Assembly (NCBI GenBank): GCA_014860575.1
Contig: JACZJK010000042.1
Coordinates: 1 to 64,000 of the forward strand
Source of the DNA: Bacteroidales bacterium
GTDB lineage: Bacteria; Bacteroidota; Bacteroidia; Bacteroidales; JAAYJT01
DNA: 64,000 bases
Reading direction: 5' to 3'
Part shown: positions 17,797 to 27,005 of the stretch, in pieces
Layout of the letters: every line of letters starts with the position of its first letter
Numbering within the stretch: the stretch's first letter is position 1
Notes under the pieces: model-generated
Database searches by the model: none
What the model saw: only the letters and a program-made list of their open reading frames with translations
Told to the model about the DNA's origin: nothing
Translations under genes and position numbers: made by a program

Positions 17797-18150
17797 TTAT
17801 GTGGCAGACGAGCTGCCGAGTTCATCCCAAAACTCCACAGCCCTTCGTGTATGCGGTATAACGATGGTTCCCCCAACCAGATTGCCTATGGCCAGAATTT
17901 CAAACAATTCCTCATTGTTCATGCCGTTTTCGTGGCATTTAATAAGATGATACTTGATGCAATCATCGCATCGCAGCACCAGCGATGCAATAAGCCCCAG
18001 CATTTCCTTTGTTTTTGTGTTCAGGGCGCCCCCCATATAAGCATTGGTATCAATGTTATAGATGCGTTTGATCACTTTATTGTCAGCAGCCAGAATGCGT
18101 TCATTCATTTTCTGCCTGTATGCATTAAATTCTTCCAGTTTTGAAGTCAT
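17797..18150 (-). CDS. Carboxymuconolactone decarboxylase (AhpD-like) family protein
   Basis: A 117-residue helical protein with the AhpD-type redox motif CDDCIKYHL (CxxC followed by His) in the middle. Many such small proteins are peroxidase-like or of unknown role; the name of the family does not imply aromatic degradation. It precedes lptB at 28 bases and is commonly found as a short single-domain gene. Family call is firm; function unknown. Confidence 0.85.
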   Translation of the reverse strand: MTSKLEEFNAYRQKMNERILAADNKVIKRIYNIDTNAYMGGALNTKTKEMLGLIASLVLRCDDCIKYHLIKCHENGMNNEELFEILAIGNLVGGTIVIPHTRRAVEFWDELGSSSAT

Positions 18151-18170
18151 TGTTCTGTATTTTGTTTAGA

Positions 18171-18189
18171 TAAAAAGCCTGGGAAGGCT
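18171..18189 (-). terminator. Small terminator-like hairpin upstream of the AhpD-like gene
   Basis: On the minus strand AGCCT-TCCC-AGGCT is followed by TTTTTA. It could end the kdsD transcript (stop at 18259), but it also lies between a -7 box candidate (18218-18225) and the AhpD-like ATG, so it might act as an attenuator in that leader. The stem is only five pairs. Confidence 0.45.
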
Positions 18190-18217
18190 GTAGGACTAAC
18201 GATTGTGTGAACCGGGA

Positions 18218-18225
18218 CAAAATTA
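18218..18225 (-). promoter_or_regulatory. Putative -7 box for the AhpD-like gene and lptB
   Basis: On the minus strand this reads TAATTTTG (TAnnTTTG), 67 bases before the AhpD-like ATG. A small terminator-like hairpin lies between box and ATG. Confidence 0.45.
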
Positions 18226-18258
18226 GTTCAGGCTTATTTCTTAACACTCTTGACCGGC

Positions 18259-19224
18259 TTAAATAATCCCTTCTTTCAAAATATCATGTAAATGGATCAC
18301 ACCAGTGTATAAATCATGATCAACCACAAGCAATTGAGTTATGTTGTTCTGGCGCATTATGTTGAGCGCATCAGAAACCAATGCATCCTTTTCAATTGTG
18401 CGTGGGTTTGCTGACATAATATCAACTGCTTTATGATTTTCGAACTCAACATTTCGGTATAACATCCTTCGAATATCACCATCAGTAATGATGCCTTTCA
18501 GCTGGTTTCCATCAACTACTGCTGTTGCACCCAGGCGTTTTGATGTTATCTCAACAATAACGGTCTTGATGCTATCATCTACATTAACCCGCGGCACTTC
18601 ATTAGTAATACAAATATCCTGAACTCTGAGATACAGTTGCTTGCCAAGTGAACCGCCAGGATGATATCTTGCGAAATCACTGATCGAAAAACCCCTTGAT
18701 TCTAAGAGACATACCGCCAAAGCATCGCCCATGGCAAGCTGCGCTGTAGTACTGGAAGTAGGGGCCAGATTATTGGAGCAAGCTTCCTTTTTTACAGAAA
18801 CATCAATAATATAATCTGCCTGCCTGGCAAGATAAGAATCGGTATTGCCAACAAAAGCAACCAATTTATTAACTGATAACTTAAGCAAGGGGACAAGCAC
18901 CTTGATTTCGGGAGTATTCCCGCTTTTTGAAAGGCAGATAACAACATCATCCTTGCGTATAGTTCCCAGATCGCCATGGAGAGCATCGGCAGCGTGCAGA
19001 AAAATTGCTGGGGTTCCGGTTGAGTTAAGCGTAGCAACTATTTTTTGTGCAATGATGGCGCTTTTCCCAATTCCGGTAAGGATTGCCCGCCCCTCTGAGT
19101 GCAGGATTAACTCAACCACCTCTACAAAAGTATCATTGATGTGTGATGCAAGATCGGCAACTGCTTCAGCTTCATCACGCAGGGTTAATCTGGCAATTTC
19201 TTTAATTTCGTCAGTAGATTTCAA
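18259..19224 (-). CDS. kdsD: Arabinose-5-phosphate isomerase (KpsF/GutQ family)
   Basis: A 321-residue protein that converts ribulose-5-phosphate to arabinose-5-phosphate, the first step of KDO synthesis. An N-terminal SIS domain carries GIGKSAIIAQKIVATLNSTG, the HGDLG metal/active-site motif and SKSGNTPEI; two CBS domains follow (about residues 205-321). The start is TTG: a TGA stop lies three codons upstream and no in-frame ATG is near. The opening agrees with family length. Works with kdsB at 8658-9413. Confidence 0.93.
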   Translation of the reverse strand: MKSTDEIKEIARLTLRDEAEAVADLASHINDTFVEVVELILHSEGRAILTGIGKSAIIAQKIVATLNSTGTPAIFLHAADALHGDLGTIRKDDVVICLSKSGNTPEIKVLVPLLKLSVNKLVAFVGNTDSYLARQADYIIDVSVKKEACSNNLAPTSSTTAQLAMGDALAVCLLESRGFSISDFARYHPGGSLGKQLYLRVQDICITNEVPRVNVDDSIKTVIVEITSKRLGATAVVDGNQLKGIITDGDIRRMLYRNVEFENHKAVDIMSANPRTIEKDALVSDALNIMRQNNITQLLVVDHDLYTGVIHLHDILKEGII

Positions 19225-19259
19225 AGTGTGGATTCAGTTTAAATGTTCAGTTTGCCTGA

Positions 19260-19267
19260 CAAAGGTA
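19260..19267 (-). promoter_or_regulatory. Putative -7 box for kdsD
   Basis: On the minus strand this reads TACCTTTG (TAnnTTTG), 35 bases before the TTG start, which supports that start codon. The 433-base gap 19225-19657 holds this and the recQ promoter, a 9-base inverted repeat AAGCTTAAA/TTTAAGCTT at 19601-19628 in the recQ leader, and otherwise AT-rich sequence with no gene seen. Confidence 0.5.
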
Positions 19268-19505
19268 TGGAAATTAACTAATCAGAATCTGCCGCTTTTA
19301 CTGTTGAAAAACAATCCGTTAAAACAGTCTTACTCATTAACGTTAAATCAGGAAGATTCTTTTTTTGAAAAACAATTTTAAATACTCAAATTTGCACTCC
19401 TTTTTTTGGGGAAGGGTAATAATTTGATCTTTACATGGTTTATACATTTCTGCGAATGAAAATCAATGAAGATCAATAGAGAAAGGAAAATATATTTTTT
19501 TCTTA

Positions 19506-19539
19506 TTTGGTTAATTGGCTTTAAAAAGCATTATATTTG
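19506..19539 (+). promoter_or_regulatory. Putative recQ promoter
   Basis: TTTG at 19506-19509 and TATATTTG at 19532-19539 are 22 bases apart, close to the Bacteroidota -33/-7 spacing. The leader to the recQ ATG would be about 110 bases. Confidence 0.55.
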
Positions 19540-19657
19540 TATTGAACGATAAGATTGTTATAATTCAATTAATTAAAATTTTGGTTACCAATTGATTATT
19601 AAGCTTAAATTTTTATTGTTTTAAGCTTTATAGGAGATTTAATACTAGCTGTAAGAA

Positions 19658-21856
19658 ATGACTTTGACTAAGGATTATCCGCTGCATGACCTACTGAAGA
19701 AGATTTTTGGATTTGAGCATTTCAAGGGTAATCAGGAAGCGATCATAAAAAGTGTCCTTGCCGGAAAAGACGCTTTTGTTATTATGCCCACCGGTGGTGG
19801 CAAATCAATGTGCTACCAGCTTCCTGCCCTGATCCTGGATGGAACCGCCATCATTATTTCACCGCTCATTGCACTGATGAAAAACCAGGTTGACGCAATC
19901 CGGAACTTTGGAGCTGAAAATGGAATCGCCCATGTGCTGAATTCATCACTAAACAAAGCTGAAATCACACAGGTTCGGAAGGACTTAACCACCGGAAAAA
20001 CGAAACTTCTCTATGTGGCTCCGGAGTCACTAACGAAAGAGGAAAATATAAAATTTTTCCAAGAGATTAATATCTCATTTTATGCTATTGATGAAGCACA
20101 CTGTATCTCTGAATGGGGTCATGATTTCAGGCCGGAATATCGCCGTTTGCGCCCAATAATAGAGGCAATAGGTAAAAAAGTACCGGTTATTGCACTCACT
20201 GCAACTGCAACACCCAAAGTTCAGCAAGATATTCAGAAGAACCTTAACATGGTGGATGCCAATGTTTACAAGTCATCTTTTAATCGTCCGAACCTATATT
20301 ACGAAGTAAGGCCGAAAAACGAAGATGTGAGTAAGGAAATCATTAAATATGTGAAAGCCAATTCAGGGAAATCTGGAATAATTTATTGCCTGAGCCGTAA
20401 AAAAGTTGAAGAACTTTCTGAAACGCTGCAGGTTAATGGCATTAAAGCTTTACCCTATCACGCCGGGCTTGATTCTTCGACCCGGAAAATAAACCAGGAC
20501 AAATTCCTGATGGAAGAAAGTGACATTATTGTTGCTACCATCGCGTTCGGTATGGGAATTGACAAACCTGATGTTCGTTTTGTAATTCATTACGATATTC
20601 CAAAAAGCCTTGAAGGCTATTATCAGGAAACCGGAAGATCGGGCCGTGATGATGGTGAAGGCAATTGCATTGCATTTTATTCATACGACGATATTCAAAA
20701 GCTTGAAAAGTTCCTGAAAGGCAAACCAGTGGCAGAACAGGAAATTGCCCAGCAACTGCTGATCGAAACAGTTGCTTATGCTGAATCATCGGTATGCAGG
20801 CGCAAACAATTGTTACACTATTTTGGCGAAATATATAAAGAAGACAACTGCAATAATTGCGACAACTGCCTGCATCCAAAGTCAAAGTTTGAAGCCAAAG
20901 ATTATGTAGTGACCGTGCTTGATGCAGTACTTGAAGTAAAGCAGTTATTCAAGGCAAAGCATATCATTAATATTTTAACAGGCAAAAACACTGCAACGCT
21001 GAAGAATTTCAAACATCATATGCTTGATTCTTTTGGCAAGGGCATGGAAAAAGATGAGAAGTTCTGGAACGCAATCATCCGTCAGATGCTAATTGAGCGC
21101 CTGCTCATCAAGGACATTGAAAATTATGGGTTACTGAAAATCAGTTCCGATGGCAATAAGTTTCTGAAGAAACCTGTTTCCATCATGCTTACCCTCGATC
21201 ATGATTACGAAAGCTCAGAAGATGAAGACTTCTTTGCAGGTGCCGGATCAAAAACAAGTACAACTGACAAGACATTGTTTTCATTGCTCAAGGATCTGAG
21301 AAAAGACATATCAAGAAAAGAATCACTACCACCGTTTGTCATCTTCCAGGATCCTTCACTTGAAGATATGGCTACTCAATATCCGGTTACAATTGATGAA
21401 TTAAAGCATATAACCGGAGTTGGTATTGGTAAAGCTCAGAAATACGGCAAACCGTTCGTTGAACTTATCGGACAGTATGTTGAAGAAAATGAGATCATCC
21501 GGCCACTTGATATGGTGGTCAAATCAGTTGTAAATAAAAGTGGCTTGAAGGTTTATATCATTCAGAACATTGACCGGAAAATTGCTTTGGAAGACATAGC
21601 TTATGCCAAAAACCTTACCATTGATGAACTGCTATCGGAAGTTGAACGGATCGTATCAAGTGGCACCAAGATTGACCTGAACTATTATGTCAATGAATAC
21701 ATAGATCCTTATCACCAGGAAGAAATATTCGATTATTTCAAAGAAGCTGAATCCGACTCTATCCAGGATGCACTTAAAACACTTGGAGAAGATGAGTACA
21801 GCGAGGAAGAGATCCGTTTGATGCGGATAAAATTTATGTCAGAACTTGGCAACTAA
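19658..21856 (+). CDS. recQ: ATP-dependent DNA helicase RecQ
   Basis: A 732-residue 3'-5' DNA helicase for recombination and fork repair. Walker A MPTGGGKSMCYQLPAL (about residue 43), DEAH box (145-148, AIDEAHCISEWGHDFR), motif VI QETGRSGRDD, then the zinc-binding RQC cysteines (CRRKQLLHYFG then CNNCDNC, about 379-403). An HRDC domain (PVTIDELKHITGVGIGKAQK) follows, and a C-terminal helical extension with a helix-turn-helix-like region. The extension makes it longer than the 610-residue E. coli protein, as is common in Bacteroidota. Confidence 0.95.
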   Translation: MTLTKDYPLHDLLKKIFGFEHFKGNQEAIIKSVLAGKDAFVIMPTGGGKSMCYQLPALILDGTAIIISPLIALMKNQVDAIRNFGAENGIAHVLNSSLNKAEITQVRKDLTTGKTKLLYVAPESLTKEENIKFFQEINISFYAIDEAHCISEWGHDFRPEYRRLRPIIEAIGKKVPVIALTATATPKVQQDIQKNLNMVDANVYKSSFNRPNLYYEVRPKNEDVSKEIIKYVKANSGKSGIIYCLSRKKVEELSETLQVNGIKALPYHAGLDSSTRKINQDKFLMEESDIIVATIAFGMGIDKPDVRFVIHYDIPKSLEGYYQETGRSGRDDGEGNCIAFYSYDDIQKLEKFLKGKPVAEQEIAQQLLIETVAYAESSVCRRKQLLHYFGEIYKEDNCNNCDNCLHPKSKFEAKDYVVTVLDAVLEVKQLFKAKHIINILTGKNTATLKNFKHHMLDSFGKGMEKDEKFWNAIIRQMLIERLLIKDIENYGLLKISSDGNKFLKKPVSIMLTLDHDYESSEDEDFFAGAGSKTSTTDKTLFSLLKDLRKDISRKESLPPFVIFQDPSLEDMATQYPVTIDELKHITGVGIGKAQKYGKPFVELIGQYVEENEIIRPLDMVVKSVVNKSGLKVYIIQNIDRKIALEDIAYAKNLTIDELLSEVERIVSSGTKIDLNYYVNEYIDPYHQEEIFDYFKEAESDSIQDALKTLGEDEYSEEEIRLMRIKFMSELGN

Positions 21857-21886
21857 TATTCTACTTTACTTAAAACCTTTCTTAAA

Positions 21887-22531
21887 ATGACTGAAAACCT
21901 TGAGAATAAAGGCAAGAACCCAATGTCTGGCCTTTGGATCGCTAACATTGTATTAATGTTTGGCTTAATTTTGCTTTATGTTTTACACTTTAATTCCAGA
22001 AGTGAGAGCCAGTCAAAAGAAGCGGATCAACTCTTAACATCTGACCCACATGCCGCACCGCGCATTGCCTTTATTGATTCTGATACTTTAATGTTACAGT
22101 ATGAAATGGTTTCTGAAATGGTAAATTCATTCGAAGCCAGTACAATAGCGAAAGAAGCTACAATGCGTAAGAGGCAAAATGAATTCGAACAAAAAGTAAA
22201 CGACTTCCAGAAGCGCGTTCAGAGTGGAAGCATCTCCATGGAAATTGCCCAGATTACCGAGCAGCAGCTTATGACCGAGCAGCAGGAATTAATGAGCCTG
22301 CGCGATGAATTATCAGATCAGCTTGCAAAAGAAGAATTTGATATGAATGTGCAATTGCTCGATATTGTTTCGTTATTCCTTGAAGATTATAATCGTACCA
22401 GGCAATATGACCTGATTTTTAATTTCAAAAAAGGCACCAATTTATTTGTTGCGAACCAGGTTTATGATATTACACCCGAAGTTATCGAACTTCTGAACCA
22501 GGAATATCGTCTGAAAAGCCAGAAGAAATAA
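21887..22531 (+). CDS. OmpH/Skp-like membrane-anchored protein
   Basis: A 214-residue protein with one N-terminal transmembrane helix (about 15-36, LWIANIVLMFGLILLYVLHF) and a long charged coiled-coil (about 75-165) followed by a small beta segment, the Skp/OmpH pattern: RIAFIDSDTLMLQYEMV at the start of the domain matches the family opening. Skp-like proteins chaperone outer-membrane proteins in the periplasm; here it is anchored rather than secreted. It follows recQ by 30 bases and precedes a DUF4296 lipoprotein by 12. Confidence 0.8.
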   Translation: MTENLENKGKNPMSGLWIANIVLMFGLILLYVLHFNSRSESQSKEADQLLTSDPHAAPRIAFIDSDTLMLQYEMVSEMVNSFEASTIAKEATMRKRQNEFEQKVNDFQKRVQSGSISMEIAQITEQQLMTEQQELMSLRDELSDQLAKEEFDMNVQLLDIVSLFLEDYNRTRQYDLIFNFKKGTNLFVANQVYDITPEVIELLNQEYRLKSQKK

Positions 22532-22543
22532 TCAGTACTGCTT

Positions 22544-23035
22544 ATGGCTGGGCTTAAATTTAATCATCCGGTTCTTATTCTACTAAGTTTAACGATGCTT
22601 ATGGCGTCCTGCTATTCAAGCAATAAACGCTTAGAATCTGAACTGCCACCCGATGCTTTGGATAAGAACACGATGATTGATTTACTAACCGATATTCACC
22701 TGATTGAAGGAACCCTGGCACAGAAGCAGGTTAAGGGCGTGCTTGCTTTCGATTTTGCAGAAATCTATTATGATTCCCTTTTTGCAAAATATTCTATTCA
22801 AAAAGCAAAATTGGACAGCAGTATTGCATATTACAGCAGAAACCCAGATGTATATGAGGAAATATATGCTGAAGTAATTACCAGGCTCTCAAAAATAGAA
22901 AGCGCTCAAGGCCATATTCCAGATCTGGATTCAGATAGTATGTTGATTATTGAACCTGAAGTTGAAGAAGTAACGGAACCGTTTTGGTTTAAAAAGAGCC
23001 AAAACCCATGGCTTTACAACAAACCAGGATTATAA
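22544..23035 (+). CDS. DUF4296 lipoprotein
   Basis: A 163-residue predicted lipoprotein: hydrophobic signal ending in the lipobox LMASC, then NTMIDLLTDIHLIEGTLA, the helical signature of DUF4296, a Bacteroidota-specific domain of unknown function. The C terminus is acidic. Co-directional with the OmpH-like gene, 12 bases downstream, so they are probably co-expressed. Function unknown. Confidence 0.82.
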   Translation: MAGLKFNHPVLILLSLTMLMASCYSSNKRLESELPPDALDKNTMIDLLTDIHLIEGTLAQKQVKGVLAFDFAEIYYDSLFAKYSIQKAKLDSSIAYYSRNPDVYEEIYAEVITRLSKIESAQGHIPDLDSDSMLIIEPEVEEVTEPFWFKKSQNPWLYNKPGL

Positions 23036-23045
23036 CCTTTGTGAT

Positions 23046-23462
23046 CTACTGCTTGATTGCTATAGCCGCGTAAGAAATCAAATCGGCGCCGTCGTTTACG
23101 GCATATGTCCAGGTCATTGTGCTGTTGGTAGTCAGGTTGCCTATCCCACTGATAGTTAAAGATGCAACCGTTTGAGCGGGAATGGTTATCCTATCCTCAG
23201 TAACAATACCGTAAGCTGAATGAAAGCTACCGACATTCGCAAAATTGGTCAGCACTACCTGTGATGAGTTTGATGGATCGTAGGCAATATCAACATTATA
23301 AAATGCCTGGTTACTTTTCACTTCAGTTTCGTCGAAGCGCCATGTACCAACAAATCTATCCCGGAGGTCGGCATCGGGATCGTCGTCGACAATCTCGCAG
23401 GCAGTGAAACAAAATAATAAGGATACAACTAGAAATAAACCAAATCTGTGAAGCTTTATCAT
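23046..23462 (-). CDS. Small hypothetical lipoprotein
   Basis: A 138-residue protein with a signal peptide ending in FCFTAC (lipobox) and a predicted all-beta mature domain beginning RFVGTWRFDETEV, which resembles the opening of lipocalin-like proteins of Bacteroidota. No catalytic motif. Convergent with the DUF4296 gene. Function unknown. Confidence 0.7.
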   Translation of the reverse strand: MIKLHRFGLFLVVSLLFCFTACEIVDDDPDADLRDRFVGTWRFDETEVKSNQAFYNVDIAYDPSNSSQVVLTNFANVGSFHSAYGIVTEDRITIPAQTVASLTISGIGNLTTNSTMTWTYAVNDGADLISYAAIAIKQ

Positions 23463-23496
23463 AAATGTAGAATATTAGATGATCTGATAACCTTCG

Positions 23497-23504
23497 CAAA
23501 GATA
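23497..23504 (-). promoter_or_regulatory. Putative -7 box for the small lipoprotein
   Basis: On the minus strand this reads TATCTTTG (TAnnTTTG), 34 bases before the ATG. Confidence 0.45.
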
Positions 23505-23539
23505 AATCAAGTAGGCTGACAAAAGTAAACAAGGTGGGT

Positions 23540-23561
23540 AAAAAAAAAGGCCCTCAGGCCT
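23540..23561 (-). terminator. Terminator-like hairpin in a long non-coding gap
   Basis: On the minus strand AGGCC-TGAG-GGCCT is followed by nine T. No minus-strand gene lies upstream of it for more than 2 kb, so if it is real it would end a small RNA from the 23562-24074 gap. I found no convincing -7 box for such an RNA. The whole gap 23463-24074 (612 bases) otherwise holds only the lipoprotein promoter and AT-rich sequence with no gene. Confidence 0.4.
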
Positions 23562-24074
23562 AAAATAAAGAAAAGTGTCCGGGGAGAATTTTGGCAACAA
23601 GGATACCATCAGATTAACCAACAATATCTGAAAGGTAATCAAAGCAAAATCGCAGTAGAATAAAGATATTTTAGCGTATGAAGATATTATGAGTAGTTTT
23701 ACCGCTTACTTGCTGCCAAAGAACTTTGTTTCCCGGAACACTTAATGTTTTATAAAAACATGGCAAAGGTTGAATATTTAAGAGTACCCGGCAATCTAAA
23801 ATATCGCTAAAACATAAGACTTCAACCATAGATCCTCAGTACAACTAATTTTTGTACATTTATGGATTCCTACCCTTTAATAAGGTTTAAGCCATTAACT
23901 GTTCAAATAACTCAAGAATTAGGTTGAAGCAGCATATTGCTGACATACTGATTGTTACCTGATATCTGCAGCTTCTGTTAAGCAATAGCAATACTAAGAT
24001 TTCAAAATAAAACGTTAACATTTTTTAACTATAGCCTTGCAAGAATTACCGGGATATATAAATCAGAAATTCAA

Positions 24075-25634
24075 ATGTTGAAAAAGAAAGAAGTCTTGTT
24101 TCAATTGATCAAATCGTTGACCAAGGAAGAGAAGAGGCATTTCAAACTTTATGTGAACAAGTATACCGGATCAAGGGAAAACAATTACATAACGCTATTC
24201 AACGCAATTGACAAACAAGAAAGCTATGACGAAGATGCAATAAAAAAGCAGTTCAAAGACCGGTTATTTATAAAGCAACTTACCGTCACCAAACATTATC
24301 TCCAAAAACAAATAATTAAAAGCTTACAGAATTTACATTTTGATGATACTGTGAACCTGAGCATGCTTACTTTACACCATCAGGTAGCAATTTTGTTTAA
24401 GAAAGGCCATTTCGAGATTTGTCGTGAACTCGTTAAAAAGGGAATTGAAGTCTGCACAGCAAATGATTTATACCTTGAATGGATAGGATTCCTGAAATGG
24501 GAGCTCAACCTGATTAATATTATTAATATTGAGGAGTATAAAAAAAGCCTCAACAGGTACCTCGAGAAAACAAGCCAACTTCTTACCTGGTATGAAATAA
24601 CTACCCAGGGCAACCATCTAACCAATCAGCTCCAGATATATTCTCTTGATACCCCAACCTTCGGTTCGAACAGTACTCATTACAATAACCTCATAAAAAA
24701 AATTGAGATTCTGATATCCACTACTGATATTACCGCATTACCTTTAAAAATAAGGTTTAATCTTCTCTTTCCACTTGCCCAATCCTACCTTTATACTTCC
24801 GATTATCACAATGCTTACAAGATATACTTACGTTTGTATGGAGAACTTATAAATGAATATCGCACAAAGAATCTGCATGACCAATTTATTAGTAGCCTGC
24901 TTGGACTTATTTACACAGGAGGTGCCATTGGCAGATCAGATATGGTTTTAATTGCTGTAGAAAAACTAAAAATGGTTCCTGAAATCAACCCACACATTGC
25001 ATTCCGGAAGAAGGAGAGCCTGGTTTTTTATCCTTTGATTAATTGCGCAATAAGCGGGGATTTTTATAATGGTCTAACAGCCATTGAAATTATGAATACG
25101 TTTCTGGACAATGCCACTAAAAAAGTAAACAGTGTGCAATACATCTATGCCTATTATTATTCTGCGTATATCTTTATGGGAAACGATAATCGCGTGCAGG
25201 CATTGAAATACCTCAGAAAAATTGATGCTTTCCAGAATAAAGAATTATTGCCTAACCTGAGGCTTGCAATTAAGATAATGGAAATTGTAATATTTTTTGA
25301 TCAGTTGAAATATGATCTGGTCGAATCCCGTATAAAAAGTCTGCAACGCTATTTACAGAAAGATGAAAACGTTAAGCCATTCCTCAAAAAGTTTGTGAGC
25401 TATTTCCAGAAGTTGGTTGTTCAGGATCCGGATTCGATTGTAATTCAGGATCTTTACAAAAGATACTTAAGGGAGTTGCAAGATCTGGAATTGAAGGAGC
25501 AAATCGTATTACTTATCCATTTTGATTTGATCTCATGGCTACAGAGTAAGACTGAAGGATGCACTTTTGGAGAAAAACTCAAGGTAAACTCTCAACGCCT
25601 GTTCATTGAGAGTCAATTTGCACAGGAAAAGTAA
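24075..25634 (+). CDS. Hypothetical helical-repeat protein
   Basis: A 519-residue cytoplasmic protein with no signal peptide or membrane segment. The opening LKKKEVLFQLIKSLTKEEKRH is basic; the rest is almost entirely helical with TPR-like alternation (for example SYLYTSDYHNAYKIYLRLYG and YYYSAYIFMGNDNRVQALKY). Lysine-rich throughout. I recognise it only as a Bacteroidota protein type; TPR-like repeats suggest a scaffold or regulator. No neighbour gives a clue, and it sits alone between two large gaps. Confidence 0.7.
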   Translation: MLKKKEVLFQLIKSLTKEEKRHFKLYVNKYTGSRENNYITLFNAIDKQESYDEDAIKKQFKDRLFIKQLTVTKHYLQKQIIKSLQNLHFDDTVNLSMLTLHHQVAILFKKGHFEICRELVKKGIEVCTANDLYLEWIGFLKWELNLINIINIEEYKKSLNRYLEKTSQLLTWYEITTQGNHLTNQLQIYSLDTPTFGSNSTHYNNLIKKIEILISTTDITALPLKIRFNLLFPLAQSYLYTSDYHNAYKIYLRLYGELINEYRTKNLHDQFISSLLGLIYTGGAIGRSDMVLIAVEKLKMVPEINPHIAFRKKESLVFYPLINCAISGDFYNGLTAIEIMNTFLDNATKKVNSVQYIYAYYYSAYIFMGNDNRVQALKYLRKIDAFQNKELLPNLRLAIKIMEIVIFFDQLKYDLVESRIKSLQRYLQKDENVKPFLKKFVSYFQKLVVQDPDSIVIQDLYKRYLRELQDLELKEQIVLLIHFDLISWLQSKTEGCTFGEKLKVNSQRLFIESQFAQEK

Positions 25635-25663
25635 ACAGTGCAAAAAGAAACGTGGATATCAGC

Positions 25664-26449
25664 TTAACGCAAAACAAGCAAGCGGGAAGAATAGAATGAA
25701 TCCTCGTTCCACGCTTTTATAACATAAACACCATCATCAACACCAAGAAGGGATAATGAAGTGGACTGAGAGCTTTGATTTTTGTAAGAACGTATCAGCC
25801 GGCCATTTAGATCATACAGGCTTACATTGAATTCAGTTTCGTCTGATCCCAATGATATGCTAAAGAAATCAATTGCGGGATTTGGGAAAGCAATAAACCC
25901 TTTTTTCTCAGAATCTGCAATATTATCATATCCTACTGTACAAGCAGTAGCATTTAATCCATAAGATGACAGGAGGCTTTCCAATTCAGAAACTGAAGGT
26001 GGATAAATATACTGTTCCACAATTGTATGATCAGGTGCAATTAAAATCACAGAGATAAAAGATTGAATCTGATAGGCCTCATTGATTTCATTACCATAAC
26101 CCTCGATTCCACTTATAGAAGGAAAATTATAACCATTTTGCTGATGATACTCCAGCAACTGCATATTGGTAGCACCCCAGTTAACTCCAATCACGATGAG
26201 ATCACCATTGTTGCAACCATATTGTTCATAAATGATGCTCACATGCGGATTATATGTTGAGCACGACCCACAATTCATGGTCGAAAAACTGAGCAAAACA
26301 TGTTTCCCGCTATTAAGGTAATTGAATAAATTATGCGAAGAACCATTAAAATCCTTCGCATCAATTTGAACTGCATTTAAAAGGGGCGTTTGCGAAACTC
26401 CTGTAAATGCAATGCTCAGCAATAAAAGCGAGTATAAAATTTTTTTCAT
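25664..26449 (-). CDS. Secreted thioredoxin-like protein with T9SS sorting domain
   Basis: A 261-residue exported protein: signal peptide (KILYSLLLLSIAFTGVSQ), a TlpA/peroxiredoxin-like thioredoxin fold (about residues 25-165) with the redox motif MNCGSCSTY, and a C-terminal type IX secretion domain (about 180-261) beginning AFPNPAIDFFSISL and ending in a short basic tail. It is probably displayed on or released from the cell surface. Expression is from its own promoter. Redox partner unknown. Confidence 0.85.
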   Translation of the reverse strand: MKKILYSLLLLSIAFTGVSQTPLLNAVQIDAKDFNGSSHNLFNYLNSGKHVLLSFSTMNCGSCSTYNPHVSIIYEQYGCNNGDLIVIGVNWGATNMQLLEYHQQNGYNFPSISGIEGYGNEINEAYQIQSFISVILIAPDHTIVEQYIYPPSVSELESLLSSYGLNATACTVGYDNIADSEKKGFIAFPNPAIDFFSISLGSDETEFNVSLYDLNGRLIRSYKNQSSQSTSLSLLGVDDGVYVIKAWNEDSFYSSRLLVLR

Positions 26450-26466
26450 GAGCTGAAATATAATTG

Positions 26467-26474
26467 CAAATATA
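26467..26474 (-). promoter_or_regulatory. Putative -7 box for the T9SS thioredoxin-like gene
   Basis: On the minus strand this reads TATATTTG (TAnnTTTG), 17 bases before the ATG. Confidence 0.45.
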
Positions 26475-26578
26475 TAGAAATTAACATCTTTTAAGCCGAA
26501 TAGTTCGTCTGTAGATTTGCAATTATTGCAACAGGCAGAAGACTGTTTTCCGCCGAAGCGAATATGACCCCTAGCGAG

Positions 26579-26836
26579 CTATTCTTTTAAAAATTCTTTG
26601 ATTTTTTCAATGATAAATTCTCGACCTATCCCAGTCTTAAAATGCTTTTCCCTTTTCATAGCATCTGATTTGGTCTGAAAAGTTTCGAAATAGGCTATAT
26701 GCCATGGACTATATCTTTTTGACCAATCTTTACTTGATAGTTCATTGTGGCTAAGCAATCGCTGCTCAAGGTTACTGGTTTAGCCGGTATAGGTTTTATC
26801 GAACTTTTTTGAGAATAAAATGTAAACGTAGAACAT
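26579..26836 (-). pseudogene. GIY-YIG endonuclease-like gene broken by one stop codon
   Basis: Reading the minus strand from the ATG at 26836 gives MFYVYILFSKKFDKTYTG, then a TAA stop, then TSNLEQRLLSHNELSSKDWS and on to FIIEKIKEFLKE before a TAG: 86 codons, the length of the small UvrC-like GIY-YIG proteins of Bacteroidota. The GIY equivalent (VYI) and YIG equivalent (YTG) flank the usual spacing. The stop falls where family members have Gln or a similar residue right after YTG, so one base change explains it. The frame is otherwise open. A sequencing error would restore it. Confidence 0.75.
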
Positions 26837-26862
26837 GATGAAGAAGTTAGCTATCATTACGT

Positions 26863-26893
26863 AAAAAGGCCGAGATTCATATCTCAGCCTTTT
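26863..26893 (-). terminator. Terminator of the initiator tRNA
   Basis: On the minus strand AAAAGGC-T-GAGAT pairs with ATCTC-G-GCCTTTT around a 4-base loop, ending in a T-run five bases after the tRNA 3' end. Confidence 0.75.
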
Positions 26894-26897
26894 GAAG

Positions 26898-26969
<72 letters not shown>

Positions 26970-27005
26970 ATATATTTTTAATCTTTTAAAGAACTTTCAT
27001 TTGTT

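Noticed and set aside
17769-17876. 36-codon N-terminal extension of lptB
   Set aside because: It would overlap the AhpD-like gene and has no similarity to LptB proteins, which begin at the chosen ATG.
19601-19628. Riboswitch in the recQ leader
   Set aside because: Only a simple 9-base inverted repeat is present, with no known riboswitch core or following terminator.
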